7,192 nucleotides of DNA, taken from assembly GCA_009780755.1 (NCBI GenBank), contig WQZL01000129.1:1-7192 (forward strand). The letters are read 5' to 3'. Below, one piece after another: positions 1 to 5,633 of the stretch; position 1 is the first letter of the stretch, and the number at the start of each line of letters is the position of its first letter. The notes beneath the pieces were generated by a model, which saw only the letters and a list, made by a program, of their open reading frames with translations, was not told where the DNA came from and did no database searches. The position numbers and the translations under genes are program-made. This DNA is from Promicromonosporaceae bacterium (GTDB lineage Bacteria; Actinomycetota; Actinomycetes; Actinomycetales; Cellulomonadaceae).

Positions 1-243
1 TCAACACGAACGAACCTGCTAAAGCCCAAGCTGCCCACCGTCAATGGCTCTGCCCGCTACCACATGCATCTGACCGGGCTGCGGTTGGCGGATGGCGAGT
101 ATTCCGTGCGGGTGGCGCTGATGTTGGAGGATGGCACCGAGGTGCACCGGGTGCCGGAGGCAGGCCAGTTCACGGCTCTTGGCGACGGCCTCTCCCACGG
201 GGTGATGCGGGTAGACGCCAACTTCGCCTGGTTCGACGACTAA
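1..243 (+). CDS. C-terminal fragment, possible Wzt-like domain of a polysaccharide ABC transporter ATPase (5' truncated)
   Basis: This is the 3' end of a gene that enters from the left edge. Frame 1 is open from the first base to a TAA at 241-243 and gives 80 residues. The fragment reads like the C-terminal beta-sandwich domain of Wzt-type proteins: a stretch on the pattern L-x-x-G-x-Y-x-V-x-V-x-L-x-x-x-D-G (roughly residues 27-46), then an F-T-A-L-G-D-G segment, then G-V-M-R-V-D-A-N-F-x-W just before the stop. In that family the domain binds the end of an O-antigen or other glycan chain and hands it to the export ABC transporter at the inner face of the membrane. The ATPase part, which would settle the matter, lies outside the window. 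Some glycosyltransferases and methyltransferases carry the same domain, so the family call is tentative. That the reading frame is coding is much surer. It converges on the carnitine operon and shows no functional link to it. Confidence 0.5.
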   Translation, partial: STRTNLLKPKLPTVNGSARYHMHLTGLRLADGEYSVRVALMLEDGTEVHRVPEAGQFTALGDGLSHGVMRVDANFAWFDD

Positions 244-299
244 CCCGGGATGTACTGAGACATGACAGGGTGAGGAGCGAGCAGAGGTAGTGAGATGGC
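244..299. other. Short convergent intergenic gap
   Basis: These 56 bp separate the TAA of the plus-strand gene from the TAA of the BCCT gene on the minus strand. I looked for a bidirectional terminator and found only a four-base stem (ATGT/ACAT around 250-263) with no T-tract on either side. No tRNA, direct repeat or integrase attachment site is visible. Transcription may stop by a Rho-dependent route or read into the opposing gene. Confidence 0.6.
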
Positions 300-1874
300 T
301 TAAATGGTTGGGGGTGGGGTGCGTTGGGCCTGTCGTGATTTGGGGTCTTGTTTTAGTTCCTTTGCCCACGCCACCATTACCAGCACTACCACCACGGCGA
401 ACGGGAGTGAGGCCACGATCATAAGCTGTTGCATTTGGCCGAGGGCGGCATCCCCACCGGCGACAAGCAGCACTGCGGCCACAGCCGTCAACGCCACACC
501 CCACATGATGGTGTTCCAGCGGCTAGGTACGGCGGCCCCACGTTCGGCCAGGCTGCCCATTACCACTGATGCCGAATCGGCGCTCGTAACAAAGAAAACG
601 ACAATCGCCAATAGCGCAGCCGCCGCGAGGATAATCCCACCGGGCAGCGACTCCAAAACCGTGAACAGCACATTTTGGGGAGAACCGACGGCGCTGACTT
701 CGCCCCCCTCCTGCTCCAAGCGCATACTCGTGCCCCCCAAGATGGTGAACCACACCAGGCACACCGCCGAAGGAACCAAAACCACGGTTACCACGAATTC
801 ACGCAGCGTCCGGCCCTTGCTGATTTTGGCGACGAACATGCCCACGAAGGGCGTCCAGGAAACCCACCACGCCCAGTAGTAGGTGGTCCAGGCGCTCATG
901 AACTCCCCGGCGTCCGCGGAGGTAGACGGCGACTGCGCGATCAACTGTGGCAAATCCCCCACAAACGTGGCGAAGGCGCCGGGCAGGAGATTAATCAACA
1001 GGAGAGTTGGCCCGAAGATGAAGACGATGGCGGCGACTGTGCCGACAATCGCCGTATTCAGGTTCGACAGGAAGCGGATGCCGCGCTTGATGCCAGATAC
1101 CGCCGAGGTGATGAACACCACCCCGAGTACCGCGATAACGGCCACCAATGCGCCGTTTGTCAGTGGACCTGCGCCGGTGACGATCTCGTATCCGCGCCCG
1201 ATTTGCAGGGCGCCGATGCCCAGCGAGATGGCCGTCCCAAACAGCGTGACGATGATGGCGAAAATATCGACCAGCGCGCCGAGCGGGCCGCGAGTGCGCG
1301 CACCGAAAATTGGTTCCAGCAGCACCGACATCAACTGGGAGCGATCCTTGCGGTAGGCCGCGTAAGCCATCGCGCCGCCAACCAGCGCGTAGTACGACCA
1401 GGCGATTGGACCCCAGTGGAAAAGGGTCTGCGCGAGGGCCGCATGCATGGCCGCCTCCGTGCCCGGTTCAAGGCCCGCATAAATCGGCGGCAGGTCTAAA
1501 AAGAACGTCAGCGGCTCAAACGGCCCATAAAACAACAGCCCCACCCCAACCCCGCAGGCAAAGATCATCGCCACCCAGGAGACGGTCGAATACTCTGGCC
1601 CCACCCCATCCTTGCCGAGCGGCACGGCCCGATGAGGGCCAAAACCCACCCACATCATGAAGATAAACACGCTCAGGGTTAACAGGCTGTAAAACCAACC
1701 CACGTAGCCGGTCACGAACGAAAAACCGGCAGAGGAAGCGTCGGTGAGGCTGGCGGGCGCGAACACGCCCCAGACAACGATGGCGCCGATAATCACCGCG
1801 GCAACGGCAAATACATTGCGGTTGATGCCAGTTGGCGTGTCTGTGATGTGCGGAGCTGTGTCCGTAGTGCCCAT
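300..1874 (-). CDS. BCCT-family betaine/carnitine transporter, sodium-coupled type
   Basis: The 524-residue protein is a member of the betaine/carnitine/choline transporter family and should be a 12-helix inner-membrane carrier for trimethylammonium compounds. The family aromatic box is complete: W154, W159 and Y162 match the first tryptophan helix of BetP, and the W-A-W-W-V-S-W-T-P-F run at 334-343 is the second, followed by the K/R-I-S-K-G-R-T signature. The glycine stretch at 106-112 (A-C-G-V-G-V-G) matches the unwound first helix of sodium-coupled members. F427, T430 and S431 match BetP's F464, T467 and S468, which line a sodium site. E. coli CaiT has lost these features, so symport is inferred here rather than carnitine/butyrobetaine exchange. 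The N- and C-terminal tails (about 20 residues each) are short for an osmosensing BetP. It is the last gene of the operon, 78 bp after the hydratase. An in-frame TAA nine bases upstream (1884-1886) fixes the ATG. Carnitine, crotonobetaine or butyrobetaine is the likely substrate from context; glycine betaine is possible. Confidence 0.92.
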   Translation of the reverse strand: MGTTDTAPHITDTPTGINRNVFAVAAVIIGAIVVWGVFAPASLTDASSAGFSFVTGYVGWFYSLLTLSVFIFMMWVGFGPHRAVPLGKDGVGPEYSTVSWVAMIFACGVGVGLLFYGPFEPLTFFLDLPPIYAGLEPGTEAAMHAALAQTLFHWGPIAWSYYALVGGAMAYAAYRKDRSQLMSVLLEPIFGARTRGPLGALVDIFAIIVTLFGTAISLGIGALQIGRGYEIVTGAGPLTNGALVAVIAVLGVVFITSAVSGIKRGIRFLSNLNTAIVGTVAAIVFIFGPTLLLINLLPGAFATFVGDLPQLIAQSPSTSADAGEFMSAWTTYYWAWWVSWTPFVGMFVAKISKGRTLREFVVTVVLVPSAVCLVWFTILGGTSMRLEQEGGEVSAVGSPQNVLFTVLESLPGGIILAAAALLAIVVFFVTSADSASVVMGSLAERGAAVPSRWNTIMWGVALTAVAAVLLVAGGDAALGQMQQLMIVASLPFAVVVVLVMVAWAKELKQDPKSRQAQRTPPPTI

Positions 1875-1885
1875 TATCGCGAGTT

Positions 1886-1892
1886 ACCTTTC
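1886..1892 (-). promoter_or_regulatory. Ribosome binding site of the BCCT gene
   Basis: On the minus strand this reads GAAAGGT, of the same type as the sites before the hydratase and ligase genes. The AAAGG core ends 12 bases before the ATG, noticeably further than the 7 bases at those two genes. That spacing may lower translation of the transporter. No alternative start lies closer, because an in-frame TAA intervenes. Confidence 0.6.
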
Positions 1893-1906
1893 GCCACCGA
1901 GCGGTC

Positions 1907-1935
1907 ACCGGGCGCGGCTACCCGCCGCGCCCGGT
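1907..1935. repeat. Perfect 12-bp inverted repeat (mRNA hairpin) between the hydratase and BCCT genes
   Basis: The arm ACCGGGCGCGGC (1907-1918) is matched exactly by its reverse complement (1924-1935) around a five-base loop (1919-1923). The stem is almost all G-C, so the hairpin should be very stable in RNA. In transcript order it begins 17 bases after the hydratase stop codon, and the bases that follow it hold no run of U. It is therefore not a textbook intrinsic terminator. It may be a partial terminator, a barrier to 3' exonucleases that protects the upstream enzyme mRNA, or a processing point. All of these would separate transporter expression from enzyme expression. Confidence 0.7.
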
Positions 1936-1952
1936 AACAGCTAAACGGTTAA

Positions 1953-2738
1953 CTACTGACCTTTCCAGACCGGATCGCGCTTCTCGGTGAAGGCCAGCGG
2001 GCCTTCGATGGCGTCCTCGGAGCGGAGCAGGGCCGGGTAGGTGTGCAGGGCGCCGCTGCGCATGTGGGTGAAGCCGTCGCTCACCGACATTTCGCTGGTG
2101 GCGCGCACGATCTCCTTGATTGCGCTCACCGACAACGGCGCGCTGGCCTTGATCTCTTCGGCGAGCTGGCGGGCGGTGTCCATCAGGTTTTCGGCGGACA
2201 CGACGCGGTTGACCACACCCCAGCGCAGCGCCTCCTGCGCGTCCATGATCCGGCTGGTCATGAGCATTTCGTTTAATATCGCGGGCGGCAAAATCTTCGG
2301 CAGCCGTAGGATGCCCCCGGAGTCCGGGACGATGCCGATGGCCGCTTCGGGGAGGGAGAACTTGGCGTTTTCCGAGGCCACGATCATGTCGGCCGATAGG
2401 GCCAACTCGAAACCGCCCCCGACGGCGTACCCATTGACAGCCGCGATTACCGGCTTGTTGAAGTCGAAAAACTCGGTGAGGCCAGCAAAGCCCGTCGGGC
2501 CGAAGTCGGCGTCAGGCGCCTCGCCCTCGGCAGCCGCCTTCAAGTCCCAGCCGGCGGAAAAGAACCGCTCACCAGCGCCGGTGATGATGGCAACCCGCAG
2601 CTCGGGGTCGTCCCGGAAGGAGCGGAAAATCTCGCACATCTCGTTGCTGACGACGGCGTCGATGGCGTTCGCCTTCGGGCGGTCTATGACGATTTCCAGA
2701 ACCCCGTCATTGACGGTTGTCCGCAGTGCTTCACTCAT
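1953..2738 (-). CDS. caiD: Crotonobetainyl-CoA hydratase (carnitinyl-CoA dehydratase)
   Basis: This cytoplasmic crotonase-fold enzyme reversibly adds water to crotonobetainyl-CoA to give L-carnitinyl-CoA. At 261 residues it equals the E. coli CaiD length as I recall it. Long stretches look the same, including D-R-P-K-A-N-A-I-D-A near the N-terminus, S-A-G-W-D-L-K-A-A-A-E-G at 61-72 and the C-terminal K-R-D-P-V-W-K-G. The oxyanion-hole loop is present (A-G-W-D-L-K, and G-G-G-F-E-L from 107). E111 and E131 sit at the positions of the two catalytic glutamates. The ATG at 2738 is chosen because it reproduces the family N-terminus (M-S-E-A-L) and follows a strong GAAAGGAAA site. The frame stays open 58 codons further upstream, but that part is proline/arginine-rich and merely overlaps the ligase gene. 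The start lies inside the last codons of the ligase gene (8-bp overlap), which implies coupled translation. This is the most secure specific assignment in the window. Confidence 0.96.
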   Translation of the reverse strand: MSEALRTTVNDGVLEIVIDRPKANAIDAVVSNEMCEIFRSFRDDPELRVAIITGAGERFFSAGWDLKAAAEGEAPDADFGPTGFAGLTEFFDFNKPVIAAVNGYAVGGGFELALSADMIVASENAKFSLPEAAIGIVPDSGGILRLPKILPPAILNEMLMTSRIMDAQEALRWGVVNRVVSAENLMDTARQLAEEIKASAPLSVSAIKEIVRATSEMSVSDGFTHMRSGALHTYPALLRSEDAIEGPLAFTEKRDPVWKGQ

Positions 2739-4323
2739 AGCAGTTTCCTTTCGTAAGCGGCAGCTGGGGTTCAGCCACCGGGGGGACAAGCAGGCGTTTG
2801 GCGATCTTGCCGGTGGATGTGCGAGGCAGGTCGGCCGCGACCCGCACCTCCGAGGGCACCTTGTATGCGGCGATTCGGGCGGCGACGAAGGCACGCACCT
2901 CGTTGGGGTCAATCAGCACGCCGGGTCGGGGGGTGACAAAGGCCACCACGGCCTCATCGCGGATTTCGTCGGGCACCCCGACAACGGCCGCCTCGGCCAC
3001 GCCCGGATGAGCCAACAGCTGCTCTTCGACTTCGAGGGCGGAGATGCTTCGACCGGCCCGCTTGATGACCTCGCTGCTGCGCCCCGCGAAGAAGAACCAG
3101 CCGTGATCGTCAACGTAACCGCGATCACTGGTGCGGAACCAGCCGTCGTCGGTAAAAGACCTGGCCGTGGCCTCTGGGTCTCGGTAATACTCCAGCATCA
3201 GGGTGCGCCCCCGAACGCCCTTAACCTGAATCTCCCCCACCTCCCCGGCGGGCACCTCTTGGCCATCCAAGCCCACGACGCGTGCCTCGTAGCCCAGCCC
3301 GGCCCGGCCAATAGAGGGCCAGCGGCGGGGGCCATGCGGGAAGTCGGTGATGGCCCAGTTGATGGTCTCCGTAAGGCCATAACAGTTGAGCAGTCGCGTA
3401 TTGAACCGGCACTCGAACTGCTCCTTCGCCTCGTCATCGAGCGCGAGGTAATACTGCACGTCCCGCACCTCATGACGGGCCTCGTCCGGGTCAACCGGTT
3501 GCAGCAGCAGCGTCTTAACAATCGTGGCCACGGCCTGGATCAAGGTGGCGCGATATTCGCGCACCTGCCGCCAGAAGCGGCTGGCGCTGTAATGTTCGAC
3601 GATCACCAGCTCCGCTGCCGCCGTCAGGGTAGGCATAAGCGCGGCGAGCTGGAAGTTTGAATGCTCCATCGGCATCGCCGTAAGCATCCGGTCATGGGCG
3701 GTCATCGCCATCTGCCAGTTGTGGTACAGCCCCGCATGAAGGCAGTTGGCGTGCGTGATTACCACACCTTTGGGCGCCGCCGTGGTGCCGGAGGTGAACA
3801 GCATCATCGCCGGGGATTCGCTGGTGATCGTCGAGGTTGCGGCGAAGGTGGTCGGCTGCCGATCACGCGCTGCCAGGCCAATCACTTCCCCCGCCTGCTC
3901 CTCTGGCCAGTCCCCGGCGACGAACAGCGTCCGCAGCTCCGGTAGCTCAGAACTCGCAGCAACCTTGTCGGCGGCAACGATGGCCACATCGGCTCCGCAC
4001 ACCTGCTGAATATGCTCGACCTCCTGCTGCTGGTAGTCACGGTTTACGGGAACCGCGACCGCACCAATCTTCACCAGAGCGAACATCACTCGCAGGAAGT
4101 CAATACTGGAAGGCAGCTGCAAGATGACGTTGCTGCCGTTCGTGACGCCGTGGGCGACTAGCAGGTTCGCCACCTGGTTTATCTCGTCGTCGAACTCCTG
4201 GTATGTCGCGCGGCGCACCGTCCCTTCCCGGTCGATGAAGATCAGGAAGGGGCGGTCGCCATGCTCATGCGCAAGCCACGCCCACAGATGATTAAGGGTC
4301 AGCGGGCCGATGCTGTCAACCAT
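2731..4323 (-). CDS. caiC: Carnitine/crotonobetaine/butyrobetaine-CoA ligase
   Basis: This 530-residue adenylate-forming enzyme uses ATP and CoA to prime the cycle by making carnitinyl-, crotonobetainyl- or butyrobetainyl-CoA. The ANL motifs are in order: phosphate loop T-S-G-T-T-A-A-P-K-G at 177-186, Y-G-L-T-E at 315-319, adenosine-ribose D400 in G-W-F-R-T-S-D, G-R at 414-415, the hinge region near 421, and the C-terminal R-T-S-T-G-K-I with catalytic K506. CaiC-specific resemblance includes the Y-S-A-S-R-F-W segment at 245-251, R-R-W-P-S-I-G-R at 333-340 and I-R-D-E-A-V at 454-459. The ATG at 4323 has a GAAAGGGA site seven bases upstream. The C-terminus runs about 20 residues past the usual GKI end, and that tail carries the ribosome binding site of caiD. 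One oddity is a G-R-S-I-S segment at 424-428 where E. coli CaiC has G-E-N-V-S. Other betaine-like acids remain possible substrates. Confidence 0.93.
   Translation of the reverse strand: MVDSIGPLTLNHLWAWLAHEHGDRPFLIFIDREGTVRRATYQEFDDEINQVANLLVAHGVTNGSNVILQLPSSIDFLRVMFALVKIGAVAVPVNRDYQQQEVEHIQQVCGADVAIVAADKVAASSELPELRTLFVAGDWPEEQAGEVIGLAARDRQPTTFAATSTITSESPAMMLFTSGTTAAPKGVVITHANCLHAGLYHNWQMAMTAHDRMLTAMPMEHSNFQLAALMPTLTAAAELVIVEHYSASRFWRQVREYRATLIQAVATIVKTLLLQPVDPDEARHEVRDVQYYLALDDEAKEQFECRFNTRLLNCYGLTETINWAITDFPHGPRRWPSIGRAGLGYEARVVGLDGQEVPAGEVGEIQVKGVRGRTLMLEYYRDPEATARSFTDDGWFRTSDRGYVDDHGWFFFAGRSSEVIKRAGRSISALEVEEQLLAHPGVAEAAVVGVPDEIRDEAVVAFVTPRPGVLIDPNEVRAFVAARIAAYKVPSEVRVAADLPRTSTGKIAKRLLVPPVAEPQLPLTKGNCYE
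2744..2752 (-). promoter_or_regulatory. Ribosome binding site of caiD, inside the caiC coding region
   Basis: The minus strand reads GAAAGGAAA, with its AAGGA core seven bases before the caiD ATG. The same bases encode the K-G-N residues near the C-terminus of CaiC. Ribosomes finishing caiC would pass over and expose this site, which fits translational coupling. It also decides the caiD start against the longer upstream open frame. Confidence 0.75.
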
Positions 4324-4329
4324 GACGAT

Positions 4330-4337
4330 TCCCTTTC
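4330..4337 (-). promoter_or_regulatory. Ribosome binding site of caiC
   Basis: The minus strand reads GAAAGGGA, with the AAAGGG core seven bases before the ATG at 4323. The GAAAGG form matches an actinobacterial 16S rRNA 3' end. It lies in the 53-bp gap after caiB, where I saw no promoter or hairpin of note. Confidence 0.7.
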
Positions 4338-4376
4338 GCTACGTTAGGCGAGAATGTGCGCGGTCTTTGTGGTGGC

Positions 4377-5600
4377 TTAGTCGGCCAGGCGAATGAGTCC
4401 GGCCTCGGCCAGCTCGGCGATCTGCTCGGCGGTCACGCCTACCGCCGCCAGGACGGCCTCGGTGTCCTGGCCCAGCTTCGGCATGGGTCGCCAAATCTGG
4501 CCAGGGCTGCGGGCGAACCTCGGGAAGATATTGATGCCCTTAACCGGCTTACCCTCGTTGGTCTCCCACTCGATGATATTCTCGCGCAGCTTGAAGTGTT
4601 CAAGGTTCTCCAGGTCGCTAACCTCGTTGATGATGCCCACGGCTATTGCCTGCGGGGAGAAGATTTCGTCAACGTCGGCCGCCTTTCGGCTGAGCAGGTA
4701 CTCCTCTAGCTTCTGCTCGATGAGTTCGGCCTTGGGGCCGTGCTTCCACAGGGCGGTGGTGCCCTCGGGGTATTCGTCGGTGCCCCAGAGGTGGCCCAGC
4801 CCGATGGTGCGCAGCAGGAACTCGTTCTGCGGCGCCCCGTAGCAGATGAGCGAGACGAAGCCATCGGCGCACTGGTATTCGCCGATAGCGCAGAGGTTCT
4901 GGTTTCGAGGGCCGGGGCGGTCGTATTCGATGCCCTCGTTGAAGTAATCGACCATGTAGTAGACGCCGATGCGCAGCATTGCCTCATACATGGCGCAGTC
5001 AATCGACTCACCCTGGCCGGTGGCCTTGGCCTTGTGCAAGGCGGCGAGGGAGGAGGCGGCGACCATCAGCGAGGTGAAGTAATCGGCGCCATACGGCCCT
5101 GGTGCCATTGGCTGTTCGGGCAGGCCGTTTTGGGCGAGGTAGCCCATGTACGCCTGCACTGTGCGGTCGTAGGCGGCGCGGTTAACCATCTTGCTTTCGC
5201 CGGTGTGGCCATAACCCGAGACGTGACAGATGACTAGGTCGGGCTTGTGTTCCCACAGCAGCTCGTCGGTGAGACCACGGTTGGCATACACCGGTCCCTT
5301 CGAGGATTCGATGAAGATATCGGCCTGCTCGATGAGCTTTAGGAATGCCTCGCGTCCGCCCGGCTTGAACGGGTTGATGGCCACGGAACGCTGGTTGCGG
5401 CGCTCAACCTCTTTGATCCATGCCGTATCACGCATCGAGTCGCCAACGCGGGTGTTCTCCAGCCAGATCACGTTGGCGCCCCATTCGGCCATCAGCGCCG
5501 CAGCGGTAGGAGCGGCGATCTCGATGGCGGAGTAGACGACGGTGACACCCGCCAGGGGGCCGAACTTCGGAATATCGTTGGCAAGAGGTTGTGCAATCAC
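4377..5600 (-). CDS. caiB: L-carnitine CoA-transferase (family III CoA-transferase)
   Basis: This cytoplasmic enzyme moves CoA from butyrobetainyl-CoA or crotonobetainyl-CoA to incoming carnitine, so the cycle keeps its thioester without spending ATP each turn. The 407 residues compare with about 405 in E. coli CaiB. Shared segments run the whole length: P-K-F-G-P-L-A-G near the N-terminus, A-E-W-G-A at 38-42, G-R-E-A-F-L-K-L at 82-89, S-K-G-P at 100-103, G-E-S-I-D at 197-201 followed by A-M-Y-E, and P-G-Q-I-W-R near the C-terminus. D173, in the A-D-Y-F segment, falls where the catalytic aspartate (D169 in E. coli) that forms the acyl-anhydride is expected. The start is a GTG at 5598-5600 preceded by an AGGAG site six bases away, and it gives an N-terminus of normal family length. 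The gene follows the hydrolase by 33 bp and precedes caiC by 53 bp. Specificity beyond carnitine and crotonobetaine cannot be read from sequence. Confidence 0.95.
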   Translation of the reverse strand: MIAQPLANDIPKFGPLAGVTVVYSAIEIAAPTAAALMAEWGANVIWLENTRVGDSMRDTAWIKEVERRNQRSVAINPFKPGGREAFLKLIEQADIFIESSKGPVYANRGLTDELLWEHKPDLVICHVSGYGHTGESKMVNRAAYDRTVQAYMGYLAQNGLPEQPMAPGPYGADYFTSLMVAASSLAALHKAKATGQGESIDCAMYEAMLRIGVYYMVDYFNEGIEYDRPGPRNQNLCAIGEYQCADGFVSLICYGAPQNEFLLRTIGLGHLWGTDEYPEGTTALWKHGPKAELIEQKLEEYLLSRKAADVDEIFSPQAIAVGIINEVSDLENLEHFKLRENIIEWETNEGKPVKGINIFPRFARSPGQIWRPMPKLGQDTEAVLAAVGVTAEQIAELAEAGLIRLAD

Positions 5601-5606
5601 GATTTG

Positions 5607-5611
5607 CTCCT
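5607..5611 (-). promoter_or_regulatory. Ribosome binding site supporting the GTG start of caiB
   Basis: The minus strand reads AGGAG, six bases before the GTG at 5600. It is a stronger canonical site than the GAAAGG sites of caiC, caiD and the BCCT gene, and it supports a non-ATG start that would otherwise be doubtful. Confidence 0.7.
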
Positions 5612-5633
5612 AATTGGTAAAAAGGGTCAAGGG

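Noticed and set aside
244..320. Terminator between the convergent genes
   Set aside because: Only a four-base stem was found, with no flanking T- or A-run on either strand.
19..504. A 161-codon minus-strand frame continuing past the BCCT stop codon
   Set aside because: It overlaps the real 3' end of the BCCT gene in another frame and the convergent plus-strand gene, and has no recognisable features.
675..1499. A 274-codon plus-strand open frame opposite the BCCT gene
   Set aside because: Its composition is rich in R, D, Q and H with no recognisable domain. It mirrors a well-supported membrane protein gene on the other strand.
2739..2912. Possible 58-residue N-terminal extension of CaiD
   Set aside because: The extension is low-complexity proline/arginine sequence from another frame of caiC. 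The internal ATG at 2738 has a good ribosome binding site and gives the exact family N-terminus.
2041..3660. A 539-codon open frame on the plus strand, antisense to caiD and caiC
   Set aside because: It lies wholly opposite two clearly recognised genes, shows no protein-family motifs, and is expected from the codon bias of GC-rich coding sequence, which removes stops on the opposite strand.
5601..5633. Possible internal promoter before caiB (TTGACC on the minus strand at 5625-5630)
   Set aside because: The -35-like hexamer has no acceptable -10 box at normal spacing before the GTG, and the gap is only 33 bp in a tightly packed operon.
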